From Glandiceps talaboti (taxonomy: Eukaryota > Hemichordata > Enteropneusta > Spengelidae): a DNA stretch of 64,000 nucleotides. The notes beneath the pieces are model-generated. The model saw only the letters and a program-made list of their open reading frames with translations, had not been told where the DNA came from and made no database searches. A program made the translations under genes and the position numbers. Every line of letters begins with the position of its first letter. Positions within the stretch are counted from its first letter, which is position 1. Location of the stretch: positions 9,502,342 to 9,566,341 of the forward strand of contig NC_135549.1 of NCBI RefSeq assembly GCF_964340395.1, given 5' to 3'. Positions 10,585 to 25,500 of this stretch are shown in pieces.

Positions 10585-13500
10585 CTGTGAACCAATCAAA
10601 TACAAAATACACTTGTCAATCAAGGAATGTGGTGGACCAATCAAATACAAAATACACATGTCAATCAAGGAAAGTGGTGGCCCAATCAAATACAAAATAC
10701 ACACGTCTGGTAAACCAAGGAAAATGAGATGATTAAAATGACAATACGTTCATCATCTCAGAGCTGGATAATGTGTTGGCTATTCCAATATAATAAACCT
10801 ACACAAGAGTGAGTGTTGGAAAATAAGAATTCTCTCATTCCTTTTACAATATGTACAGATGAGTTCATCTTCATGTTTATAAATATTTTGACAACTATAG
10901 CATTTCTTTACTCGTTTTGCAAGGTAGCAGAAATGAAATATCCATCATAATCAAAACGTGTATTTTACATGTCAAATGTCTACATTTCATTTGTCCACTC
11001 AACTAACATACAATGTACAGCTTTTGCTTTTATCTTAATTTTTTAACTCAGCTGTGGAAGAGTGCAAAAATGGTTTAAATATTAGAATAGTTTTGTACCT
11101 TGTCAGTTTTGTTAAGGAGAAGTAGGAATAATTCATTTATCAACTCACCTTTTCCCTGAATATATTTCTAGTAATATCTCTGCCTTGGGTATCCCAGCTA
11201 GTATCAGGAGACACCGCTAGGCCAGTACCGGTAAGATTAATGTAAAAACGTCCCTGTGGACAGTGGGCATGGCTATAACAATCACCTGCACTAGCATAAG
11301 GTACAAATCTACCATGGCTGTTACTTGAATACCTCCCATCCTCAACTTTGGTGGAAACAGAACAAAACATGTTATTAGTATTATATCATTAGTGTGTAAT
11401 TTACTTTTGAGATATGAATGTTGTCATTCTTTTTAACAGTAAATTTGTTGTTGTTGTATACCTTACAATACCCTCTGAAGGTATAGTTGAGTAATGAAGC
11501 TCACTAGTACTCACACTAATTTCATTCCACTTTTTATACACAACTTGATCATTTCCTTCAGATTGTTTCATCTTCAATCATAGTCACACATGTACATGTA
11601 TATGCATTTAATTTTTCACCATATATTTTCATCAATGAGTGTGGAGTCAGTTTTGAAGGGCTGTCAGCATTTATCATTACAAACTTCACACACAATGTTT
11701 CACTAATTCAATTCATAGAATGTCTTCCATCTTGCTGAGAGTAGTCTGGATGTCACAGTGGTATTGGAACATCTCTGACGAAGATCTTGAGATTTGATGA
11801 AGACTAGCACTAGACTATCCACTACCTATACACAGATGTTATTACTGAAGCAACAAGATAAGTGATAACTTACTGATAACAGTTAGTGTATTGATGTCTA
11901 TCCTTAGCTTGGAGAATGCCGATAGCCCAGCCTGGGGATGGCTATTGTCTGTACAGGCACAATCATCATTTCGATGTCCATCATATGGACAGGTGGCTGG
12001 TTGTAAGAGACTGCAATGTAGGAAAATGGACAAAGTGTCAGTGAGGTCAAGATTTGATAACAAAGAATACAAGCCTTAAAAGGTCTAAGATTCAATCTTT
12101 GGTTCTTGTACTAGTGATATCTTATCATTTGATCCATAAGGTTTAAATACGAATTCACTATTTAGTCCAGGACCAACTTTTTTATAGTCATGTCAGACAC
12201 TTTTTCACACCTGGAGTGGTTTCTAAACCAAGTATTTTCACTATCACATCAATCTCTGTCTACCGAGGATTCCACAATGCACTGTGTGACAACTGACTGA
12301 CCTTTTAGCGTAAATTTCTGAGAAGTTTTCTGCTTCTCCAGCTGGCAGTGATAAATATTCTGAAGGATTGGTAGTATGCATAGCATGGCAGTATATCTGT
12401 AATGTTCTACCATGTACCAAAACATGGTACTCCCCATCCTCTCTCTTTCCTCTCATCTCTTGTATCTCTCGACAACTCCTAGGTAAACCTTAAACAACAA
12501 AAGATAAATACATCATGCAAATATCCTGACATTTCCAACATTAGCTACATTGTGTAAAAATGATTGAGCATCATATGTTTCAGTTTGACATGGAAACCAA
12601 TCAAAACTGCACTCATGCGTAATATAACATCAATTTCTATGCATAGGAAGTCATGTAGATGCAAACAACACTATACAACCACTATAACAGAGATTCTAAA
12701 TCTTTTATAAAAACATGAGAATATCATGGAACATAGCAATATTGAAGCCAATTTTTCTTAACACTTTATCTAGAATGCGTCCTGATGTCAATGTCCTTTT
12801 GAAGGGAGCCCTCTAGAGTTAGGACTGTTATCTCGTCATCATATGTAACGTATTGAGATACACTTGTACAATTTCATGTTTGTCAATCTCACTTTGAAAG
12901 TGTGTTCAAGTTCTATACAATACAAAAGTTGCTACTCTTCATGTACATGTACTTCCACTTGACAAAAGCATGAATACTTATTTTTTTCAAGTAAACTAAT
13001 ATACATCAAGTAATATTGCAACACCTAGAATGTCCAATGTGTATATAGGCCAAATGAAGTACAATATTTCAAAGACTTGAGAAGTACATCACTATAAAGT
13101 AAAACTTACACGGTCCCTGGAAACACGTTCTCACAGCTTCTGGTTTTATAGCTGGTTCAGCACACTCTGTGGCTGGCCGACTTCTACCATCTCTTCTTCC
13201 TTGGCACTGAACTCTCCTTTGTCTGATACCAATGCCACATGTTTTAGAACACTGCAACAAATTAACAATGTTCATTATTAGTTGCAGTGTTTGCAACAGT
13301 GTAATAATACACAGTAAATTAACAGCAGTGTTTGCAACACTAACCATGAGGTGTGCATTCACAGCAGTTTTTGTAACACTATGACTAACTTTGTAACAAT
13401 GTGAAGTTTTGCAACGATGTAACAGTATGAGAATGAAATGTACTACAGTATTTGGAACACTTTCGATGCAAAGTAGTGTTTGATAAAGAGTTTGGAATAC

Positions 13501-16500
13501 AAATAATAATGGGTGGCCGTAAGCATTACCTGAAACATTGTAAAAATAACCATCATTACTTTGACTGCTGTAATAACAAATGTCATTTGAATTGTTGGTA
13601 GAGCTGACAAAACAATAGGATGCAGGGTTGTAGTTGAAATTGGGTTTGAAAATATTGACTGTGGCGGAAAACAAATTGTGTCTTTCCGATAACATGGCCT
13701 CAGAAAATAGGGTAGGTAGGCCTGGATTTTATTGTATTTTGTTTTATCTTTTTTACTTGTTTTTATTTTTTGAACAATATTGCTTCGACCAAAAAACAAA
13801 CAAAATGTCTGTCAGAATACCCCGTATGTGATAGTTTGATGAAATATGTACAGACATCACTGGGGAAAGAAAGTAGACGTGCATTACAAATACATGTGTA
13901 AGGTCAAGAAAATAAAGAATTTCCTATGTTTTTGTTTTATATGTTTTAAAAATTTTTTTAGGGTTGGCGGCTTAAACTTGGGTCGGTCGGGTTATTGGAA
14001 ACACGCAATTTTTTTTTGTCCTGATTATGTGTATGGATATATCTATATACACATGTATAATGAATTATAACCAGATTACAATTATTGCCATACCTCACTC
14101 CATGCTCCTGTTCTCCAGTAGCTCTCCCATTCACATTCCCCAAAGTTACATGGACGTATTACTTGGGGTTTCGTATCTATGTCACAGCCTGTAACTTCAC
14201 CTGGTATTGGCCATCCTTCTTTGCTAAGTGACTGACAAGTGACAACTCTAGTCTGCTCACCTTGCCCACATGTAGTGGAACACTGGATAGACAAGTAAAG
14301 ATGAAATTGTTGTTGATATAATATCTAATCTGTCAAATGTCTGCTATTCAGTTACATAACCTGAAACACTCAGTCATTTTGGTCAATAAGTTAGTTGGGG
14401 ATTAGTTGAAGATAATCACTCAATCAAGTACACCGCGGCAGACTTCAGAAGTCAATATATCAAAACCTAAAAATACACATTACGATGATTGGTTAATGGA
14501 CTAAATGATTGGTAGTTGGTGTACGCCTCATCTAATTAAGTTAAAAGCCATTACATCTACGGTATACACTGTAAGTAGTCAAAAATTTCATATTTGTTCA
14601 ATCAGAATTCAAAATGATATGCATATGCACTGTCACTTTTTTTTTTTACTATTCTTAAGAATCTCATAACAGCTAGTATAAAGCAATCAATGCAAATTTA
14701 TTACTACTTTTCAAAACTTTTTGTGTAAAAACAATTCCCCCCCCCCCCCCCCCCCATATGGTAGAAAAAAGAAGATTTTTTTATGCACTGGACAAACAAG
14801 ATGCATGACTTCCTTACCTGGTCCCACTCTCCTAATGTCCATTTAACAGATGGTACTGGACAGCTTTCTGAATTACATTTCTTAGATTCCCTGGGTTTCC
14901 TTCTATTGCAGTGATCTTCTTCAGTAAGTCTGCCTTCACTATCAATACAATGGACCACTCTGTGCCTCTGTCCTCCACCACAAGACCTTGTACACTGTAA
15001 AATACAATACAATCAAATCATATTATTATTTGGACATGTGACACAAAAATGATGCAAATCACAGCTGACTAAGTATCTTTTCCTTTGATACAACTTTCTC
15101 TATAACCTTCCCAATAATATATACTCTCTGGCAGATATGCTTTCTTGAAAAAGTTGGGAAAAAATTAGTCGTGTTCTTTTATTTGTACTGTATTTTATTT
15201 GAGTGCACGGTTATTGTAATAATATGATTTGTAGTTGGTTGTTTTGTGTTGTTTTGTACTTTCTCTTGCCATTAGCTATTTATATATATATCCATGAGGG
15301 GTTTGAAGGACAACCAAACTCTCCTTAACAGAATTTGTGTAAAACTGGTTCCCTTGTAAATCAATCACCTCTCTATGCAGTGTAAAGTTGGTCACAGTAT
15401 CTTTTCCTCTTGTATCCATGTCAACTGTTGGTAAAACTTACCTGTGACCATCTTCCTGTACGCCAAGTATAGGTGATGCATTCTTCACGTTTACATTTCC
15501 TGATAATTGGTGGCTTCTTTCTTGGGTCACACAGTTCCACACTCACCAATCGATTGTTCTTCTTCAAACATTTGAGTTCCCTGGTTTTCTGCCCTTCTCC
15601 ACATGTTACAGAGCACTACAAACCAAAATGATCACATAACTCTGTTTTTATACAACACCAAATATGGGTAATGTAAAATTATCTACAACCACACACCGAT
15701 ATGCAAACACAAGACAGTTTAACACATAAACACTGGGATGCAATACCTAATAAATAAAATACCTATTAGCACATAATAATTGGATGGTAATCTGGTAAAC
15801 TGTCATTTGATGTGAGATAACATCCTGATGTGAAATCACCAAAGAAGCCCCAATGTAAGACTGACATCTTAAAGGATGGCAGTCTTACATATGCATAAGC
15901 CAAGTAATAAAGGAGTAATAAAGGAGTACGAAAACCACTATTAAAGTGTGTATACTCATTAAATGCAAATCTATTGCAAAGATGGGTTGTTGGTGACTGA
16001 GTGGTTTTATAGAATAGCTTGTATACTGCTTACCACATCAATCTGGATTCAAACCCACCTACTACCAGCTGGATTTTATTTGAAATCAACAAGATCTGTG
16101 TGGTAAAATAGGTGATGCTAAGTTGGGGGCCTACTGAAGAACCAAGTCCCCCCCCCCCATACTCTATTCCAATATTGATTTTGATTAATAATGTGTATTT
16201 ATCATCATCATCATCATCATCATCATCATTATTATTATTATTATTATTATCATTATTATTATCATCATTAAGAGAGAAACAAAAAAGACTTTGTTTACAG
16301 GAACATACACAACAATTTAATCATTTATAGTTTATTTTGATGTTCTTTATACCTACACTCAATCTATATCTCTTACTAAGAACTGCACATTACAATGTTC
16401 TTCATGTTATTAACAGTCAGTTTAACAGTCTAATAATCTTTTTAATGTATTTATCTGTTTTTTCTTCTCTGAATCATATCTTTAACACTTGCAATTTGTT

Positions 16501-19462
16501 ACCTACAGACTGTTGAGACATGTATTATGTAATGATAAATTATTAATATTATTATTATCATCAAATATCACCAGATATTAGCTATGAATGAAATGAATGA
16601 TTTTTCACAGTACACGTTATAGATTACTATAGATACAGGAGGGGTATACCATTGCCCTAAGCTTCCATACAACCTTGTCATGGTCAGAGTGTCATTGAGC
16701 CAAATTCCATCCCTTTTATTGGTGGTTAGTTATTGTGCAGTCAAGGTCAAATATTCAGTTAATTTATTGACTACAACTTACTCTAATAAATCATCATTAC
16801 CTTACTACTTGTACTTTTATCTAGCCCTGATTTTAGGAGATGAAAATAGGACAAGTTGATCACATGTGACCTATTTGTGGCAAAATTGGATCTAAATGTA
16901 ACCTAATTGTATCAATTTACAATACTTAAACTGGATGTAGAGAGATGATTATGATTGTTATATTGTAGCTAAGTGCCTTAATGTGATACTTTAATGATTC
17001 TCTATGAGAAGTGAGATTGTGTAACATACTTATTTATTGTACATGCAATGAGGCTAGAAATTGAAAAGGGCTAAGAGACTGGTAACACTTCCTCAGTATG
17101 GTTGCCAGTTGAAAACCGGGAAGACTCGGAAGGGGTTGGCTATTTTAATACCATTTTTTGCAGGTAATTGGGATTTTGTATTTTCTTATCTATCATGAGG
17201 ACACTCAGAAAGAATAAGAAGAGCTTGGCATGACTGTAAAAAAACTGATTCCTCTTGAGGTTGTTGAAATCAGCTTGAGATTTTATGTTCTGTAGTTGAA
17301 CTTTGAATTATCCTGCCACTCTATACCGTCAGTGGTAAATTAATATCTCCAACGTTGTTCCTCAAGACTTGAATTTATGAACACACTCACAGGATTTTTT
17401 TATGTCTCTACAGCCAATAGAAATCTGTTTTTAATGGCCAACACTTTCAAGTGTGTGAGTTTCATTAAAGATTTATACACTACTAGTTCCATTGCTGAGA
17501 ACTTAATTGTTGGCAGCACAGTGTAATCTATTTGAACAAGTTCAATAGCTGAATATCCACACAACTTGCTGGCAATACAGTTACATTAAGTATGAGTTGT
17601 GTTCAAATCTCATTTGAACTACTTCAATAGCTGAATTGCAGCCAGTGTCTACAATGAATTGTAAGACTGATTTGGTTTTCATGAGTTCCTGTAAGCCTGT
17701 TTGTTAATTGTACGTGTTCCAAGTACATGTGATATCATGGTGTTGTTATTTTCAATGGGAAATCATAGAATGGGTTTGAAAATTTGCTTTTACGTGAAGA
17801 AATAGGTAACTGTCATGTACAATGCAGACACTGTTGGTTGTTAATTACAGTTATCCATGCAACGATAAGATCTCTCTATTGATGTACTCATGCATATAAA
17901 ACATACACTTTCAGTACTTGTAAAGAGAAAAGATGGTTGTAATTTTACACAGTTATATTTGGGAAACCGTTGCAAGTAAAACATACAGTTTAGCAGTTTT
18001 AAATCGGCATCCAGGGTAAGATAAAGTGACAACTATCCTGTAAGTAACATATGCATGACAAATGTATACAATACGTATTAACCTGATAGCATGTCATCTT
18101 GTGACGTAGGAGAAAGTTCTAGTCTTTGACAGCAAGTTGTCTACATGTACTTTTGGAACAAGCTAATAGGTAGAGAAGACAGGGTGGGTTTGGAGAATGA
18201 CAGTCTAGGCATACAGGCTCATGGGGTAGGATCGAATGTGGGCGAGTGTGTACGGTATGATGAAAATTACTAGTAAAATGAGAGGAAGGGAATGGTTGAG
18301 GCAATAACTGTGGTTTAGGGTTAGTTTCAAAGTTTTGGTCACAATATAACACCCACCTCACTCCAGGGTTCACTTTTCCACTTGGGACATTTCATAAGAC
18401 GACATCCTCTGAGATGTTTAGGTTTTTCATCAGGACATATTTCATCTGGTATAACTCTACCATGGCCATCTTTACAGTAGACTTCGCGATATCTCTGTCC
18501 TTTGTCGCAACTTTTAGAGCACTATAACAAGTACAAAAATAAACATATATTTATGAGTAAACACGAGATCTCCACACAAGGTATATAAGAAACACTAAAT
18601 GTTCACTGTGACCATTTCATTTCACCCTTCTGTAGAATGGATCAACCCAACTTTTCAAAAATAAAAATATCTATTCACTGAGTGAAAACACCTAAAAATC
18701 ATATATTACTTTAATATAAAACTTTTGCTAAAAGACTCTAATGTGCCATATCTTGATATATGGCTTTTAAATCACTGGTCACATGACACACAACTATAGC
18801 CAATCACAACTATTTATATTTGTTAAATAGGTTACTAGGTCTTTAGTCATGTGACTTGGTATAGCCAATCAGTATTACTATAACACTGTCAGTTTGATTT
18901 GTAGTTAGACATTTATCAAAATGTCAATATATACATTCTGGGTCAGTAAATTAAAAAATACACTAATTTATCATATGATCTTTTAAATCCCTCCAAAATT
19001 ATCATTATCAGTACGGACAACTTTGTACCAAATTTCCCTTCTCTGCTATACTGGTTCTTTGTTCCCCTTATCAATGCACTCAAAGTGAGAGAGAACAAAT
19101 ATTGCAAATGGCTACTGATGAGGAATTTGCTATCAACTGCTGATGCCACTTTTGACATGATGCTTTTTGTTACAGGATAAATGACAACATGTGACAACAG
19201 AGATGATAAATTTGTCTGGAGGTTCTAAGTACAGTATATATTTGATAGACTAAACAACTTATCTTTCCTGGGTTAAAGTGTTTAAAAAGGCTGCAAGTAA
19301 AACAGTCAAACCCTATTATTCATTTGTGACGTGTGCTTATACAAGTGGCATTTTCAAAACCCAATTCAGTAGCATGGAATTTTTTTTTTTTACAAATTAT
19401 TAAATGACAGCAATTAAACAGCTCAAAATAGTTAGTGTATGAGATCAGTGGAGAAGGAAGGA

Positions 19463-19526
<64 letters not shown>

Positions 19527-22500
19527 GAGATGTGTCAAAATGAAAACTGGGAAGATCATACTGATCTATTATATTCATAGAATTTATTGTTAACATTCCA
19601 AGTGAAATCAAATAAATGTTCACATTGACCCATAAATAATCAGATAATCAGCTAAAAGCTATTATTTAATTCTGGTTATCTCTATCTTATTTCTTTTAGC
19701 AATGACATGATGATTATAAGTGGCAGTTACATTGTATAAATTGGCCAGCAAAAAGACATTGTATACGTCAATATAAAGGTTGGGAGAGGTATTGATTTGG
19801 GTTGTTCAACTCCAAACATTACGGTTAACCAGTACCTAGTGACTCATTTCAAAATAGCAATCTAGTCTACTTTTTTCTGCATCACTGGTCCATGCATCCA
19901 ATAGAATGTATGATTGCCTTAACAGACAGAGCTTGTATTCCATGGAATGGCAATGCCGGATGTGGTTGATGAGTCAGTTCAGAAATATTGGAAGTATGAA
20001 TCCGATAATTCATATTGCAGTGCATTTCCCCATGCTTCATTAAGTCTATTTTCTCATCCCATCTCTGTTTTCATTTTAATGACAACAATCACAGATAGTC
20101 TCCTATCTGTAAAGTCAAAAGTCACACAAACATGCCCTAAGGTTTCTCTCCGTTAACTTAGTAAACCATGGTACAAACACGTACACAGAAATACCTACAT
20201 CAGTGTTGTCTATATATGGGTCACTGCATGGCAAAGGTTATGATCCACCCTCAAACACTTTCAATCCTTGGTTTCTTTTAGCAATTCTCTGTTTAGGTAT
20301 TCCTCCCATTACAGTCAACTATATAACTAAACTATACATAATTTACTTTTTTTTACTTTTACATTTTAAAGGTGAAGTCTGACAGTGCTTGCTGTGATAT
20401 GCAATCTGCATATTCATGAAGGCTATTAGCATCACTGAAAACTAAATAAACCTGCATAATTAATGTGGTAATTAGCATAATTTGGAAACAATGATATTTC
20501 ACCTGTATATTTATAGACATTATTATTTTACACACTATGATAGACAACAATGCTCTTTCTCATCCGATTCAATATCATTAAAACAATTTTTTTTCTAAGT
20601 TGCATTTCTTCCATCATAGAAATGCTTAAAACAATTGCAATATCAACCATAATTAGTTTGGTAACTAAAATATGCAAGTTGTAAATCTAAAGGCCAGGTA
20701 AGCATTCCAAAACCTGGACTCTACTGGCACTAACAGTGCATGTGCAGGTACTTCAAAGATATACACTCTAAAATACAGACTCTATTGTGGAACTGGAAAT
20801 AAACCTCTGAATATCGTATTTCTTTGTGCCAACAACATTACAATGAGCTAAGTATATAAAGACACTGGTGTTATTATACTTGGAAGGGGAACACATTTAA
20901 CATTTAATAGACTAGTTCTTATACATTGATAAGGAGGTAATTCATATAAAGGTTTGTTGTGTTACAACTCTACAACTCTATACAACATACTTAGCGACGG
21001 AACTTAAATGAGTCGAGTAAACCAGGACTATATGAGACGGGTTCTTTTACAAATATCTAAAGTAAAGTAGTCATGACAGGAAAGCTAAGGGTAGGGGGTT
21101 TGAAAGGATGTAGACATTTCAGTAGGGAGTACAAACAGGGATGCAGTACTACTGTGACCTCTACATGAGCTATTCATTTGATAAGTTTGACCCCCACCAC
21201 TTGTGTTACACTTCATACAGGAGACCACCACTGCTTGGAGACATCAACAGTCAACAAGTGGATCCGGTCTACCCTGCTAGACCACTTGGTCACACTTGAC
21301 TGCTAGTGTATGACTCCTCCACAATTGTAGAAATTGAGAACATATTGGTTTACTTAATCAGTAGTTCACTCAACAAGTTAATTCCCTAACTTTATCAGGT
21401 GTATCCGGGCACCCTGGAACGTCTGGAACAAAAGAATAGGTTATGACCCATAGCAGTGTAAGTAGCTTTCGGGAGCTGCTCACACAGGACTACCTCTCTA
21501 GACATTCCGATAATGGATAGAAATCGAACACTGAAATAACTTCCACTTTCTCTGTTTGTCTTGTTTGAAAATACAATAAAACTTCCGCTAAAAATCAGAC
21601 TACATATGTAGAGTTTACACAGCACTACATACTGCCTAAATGACTGTATAATACCCAAGCTGATGTACAAACAACACTGAAATACAGTCAAGTGTTAATG
21701 GTTATATAGGTACCATAGTACACATTCAGCTGGACATAATGTCACTTCACTTTCTAAAAATAAACCTAAGCAATCCTGTCCTACAGTACATTTTTGCACC
21801 AAGCTAGAACTGAGGCCATGGCATCGTAGTACCTTGACATTAATAATCTGTTAATGAAATTTCAAAGAAAATTGACAACATTTAACATTTATATTAAACG
21901 CAAGAACTGAGATTTGTTTTACACATTGGTGATGTGTAATATATCGACGTTGAAGCAGGAGTACCATAAGTATGAATTTTGACATATTATTGACCAAATG
22001 TGCACAAGTGTTGCATATGCATGTGCAGAAATGATACTACCTACGTATATAAAAGTGTTTTCTCTCTTCATACATTACATCCACATACATGTACATATTG
22101 TTGCAATTATTTCACTGATTATTGACTAATACACATTTGGTATTCACTACTCAGGGGGTCTGACTCAAATTCAACATCATGAACATCTGTTGAAGGCAAT
22201 ACAAGATGAACTGGAGGAATGCCTGCGGTATTTATTATGATAGACCTATATGATTATTTAAGCTCTTGTTAGCTACAAGATAAAGCCATTCTGAACTGCC
22301 TAGGTCACATTTCATGTACTTTTGCTGCCCCTGACAACTTCATTCACCTTGTCACCATTTGTATCCTGGTGAGATCACATTTTTTGTGCATTTGGATATA
22401 TTTCCTGTGATTGCTATAACTTGCCAGCATAAAAAGTAGTCTTGTCACAGACGGCATCCAATAAGACTAGAATGTCCATTTTCTTCAAATAAGCTTTTTT

Positions 22501-25500
22501 TTGTGTTAAAGAACATATGCTATATTGACTATAGTGTACCATCACTTTGGATAGTTTTAAACGACTTCATTTTCAACTCTGAAAACCTAAAAATCACAGT
22601 GACAGATGTTAGTAGAATATTTCCAAAGATCCATTTTTATATAGACTTTGTTGAATAAATTTGTATGCTTGTTGTTGATCAATACAGATTCTTTCATTCC
22701 TAAAATTACTGACAAGTTGATAAATCTAATTTTTTTCCAGTATTTCATTTTACATATCTTTTTATTGAAATTTTTAGACATGAATGTAAGCATAGGATTA
22801 TTATTTTAGATAGTAAATAATTCACAATTATTCTCTGTAAACTATACTGCATAATCCCCCTTGAACATCCTAAATGAATACAAACTGTAAGTGAATTAGG
22901 CTGTAAAAAACCTTCAAATTTCCCCTAAGAGAAAATTCTGAGTATTTGGTCTAAAACTGGTTCCCATAGCATAAATTTTACACATGGTTGAACCTGGTAT
23001 GTGGTTGCAAAAAATAGGTACGTTTTCCTTTTCTTTCCTCATTGAATCAGCAAACATAATGTAGACAAAATGTTTAGGTTGCAGGTATTAAGAACTGTTG
23101 TGTGTTAAATATGTTTGGACTAACACTATAGATCAATCTATATCCTTATCATGTTCTAAGTAAAAGTGTATTTTGTACAAAAAATCTGTGGTGTCCAATC
23201 CAAATTGGAAACACTGCATAGTGACTTGGGTGGCACCTTGATGTTTAGATATGCTTAGGATTTCATGCTAATTCGTGTGTGTATAAACTTAGATTTGTTG
23301 ATGACTGAATTTGTTGTCAGTGGATGTTTGGAGTTTAAAGGTAATTATCTACCTTAGCAGTCATTATCTCATTCACAAAGTCACTGTGTGAAAATGGTGA
23401 TGATTGGGAAATTAAGTCAAGTCTATTCAATACTAATGACCGCAGAAGCTTAATTATCATCTTAAAACAGTTCTGTGGTTGATGAACCATGAATTCCTGT
23501 GAAAGTGACAAACTCCGTCACCTAGCATATTATGCATGACCCCCACCTACCACCTCCTTGGCTGAATTGTACCTCGTTCTTAAAAACTCTGACAGGTTTG
23601 TATGGTGACATGGAAAAGTGGCTGTGACAGACAGACAACAGCAGTAGTACTATAACAGTCTCTTGAAAGTTGATCACTACTACATAGTTAGAGTGGAGCC
23701 GAGTAGTGTCTGGATAGGTCTGTGAATTTTAGTTATGTCACAGTCGGCGGCCATCTATTAATTCAACATGCCTATTAAGCAGCCCTTGAAGCTCTTTTCA
23801 AATCAACAACCAGATACTCTAACTATTGTCATTTCTCTATTTTCATTCTAAACACTAAATTTAACGCATGGTGTGAACTTTTATTTCACTACAAGTACAT
23901 TGTTTTATTACTATCAAATCCACTGGTTCAATTCGTAAAAGTTAATGGACGCTGTAAAAAAATTAGCCGCCTACTTAGCTCTTACCCAGAGTGTGGTCAT
24001 TGAATTTATTACAATGCACAAACTAAAATATGAAGAGTGAATTACAATCACGGACATCAATCCGTGGATGAAGGGAACCTGTTACAAACAGGGAAAGTAA
24101 ACAAATGAACTGGATTAATGATAACTCTTGGCACAGAATGTTGGAAATACAGAGAGACAAGTACTACATTTCATCATTTGATAAGAACATGTAGTTGTAT
24201 GGCCTCTTCACATAATAGTTCCTTTTCACAAACAAATTTGAAGTTCTCCTGGTAATTCATGTATATGCAAAGAGACCATAAAACTGTTCTCATCAAGCTG
24301 TGACATTTTAAATTAGTACAAGTCTCTGCTGTTCCACCATGCTCTGCCAAGTGTTATTAATCCAATTCATTGGTTTACTTTCCTGTTTGTAACAGGTTCC
24401 ATTTGTCCACGATCTGATGTCGGCAGTTGTAAAATGACACACCAATAATGAACTTCCTACACCTAAGTCAACCTAAGACTTTTATTCCTTTGGTAAGTTA
24501 CTCATATGTTGCTCAAAGTACATACAAATGACTTCTAATGCTGTGATCACTTTATTCTAACTTTGAAGAAAATGTAACCTTGCATATTAATATGCTAATT
24601 TGCATACAGTGACAAGATGAGTGAAACTAATATGAATAATCTTTATTTATACTGGATAGTTCTTTATGCATATAAACACTTGTCTCCCAAGAAGTCAAGT
24701 GAGGGCCATCCCTCATGGGTTCAGTGTTAATGCAGGAGGAAACTGGATTACCTGGGGAAAACCTGCATTGTTTGGTAGAGTCAAATTGAATGACACTCTT
24801 CTTACTTACAGCGTGGTAAATTTAATCAAACCCTGAATGGAATCGAACCCCCGGCCACAGTGGTAAGAGGCCACCGGCAACCCCTAATTCCTCTCTGACC
24901 TACAGTAATCATTTCAAATATGACTTCAGTACTTGCATGAAATGACATAATATATATATTATGACTATTAAGTCACTCAGTTTTGAAACAAAAGTGACTA
25001 AAATAGGTTAAAGCTCTCTATTTCATTTTCATTCAGCTTTGAACTTAACATATGATCAGTTGAGGGGAAAGTATCCATTGAAAATTACAGATGTTTGCCT
25101 TCTAATTGTCAGTGTATTGATCCATACAGTTGGTTCAGTCAAGCTTTGACATGTTAGCATAACACAGTTTTGTGAGAACACAAGCGGTCATGCAGAAGAA
25201 ATGGGCTGCGACTATGAATTTACCATCATAGTCTAGGTGCAAAATTTAACCTGTTAGAAGACAGATTCTTGCTATACTTGACTCCTAAGTAAAGTCCCCT
25301 TACAATAATCTCTGAGACTGTCCTGTTTTGCATGTAACTTTAAAACTGATGCCTTCAACCAGTAGGTGCCGGCGTAATTTACTAAATGATCACTTTCCAA
25401 ACTAATTAAAATTTAAGGCTGTTTGTATTAAAAGGTATATGCATGACCACCACTAGTACATTCATCTTCTTCAACCCCTACTTGAGTTGCTTGGGAGATC

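Noticed and set aside
13069-13695. 208-codon minus-strand frame
   Set aside because: It is exon 25 (TSR15) read back through its acceptor into intron 24; only 13,110-13,251 is coding.
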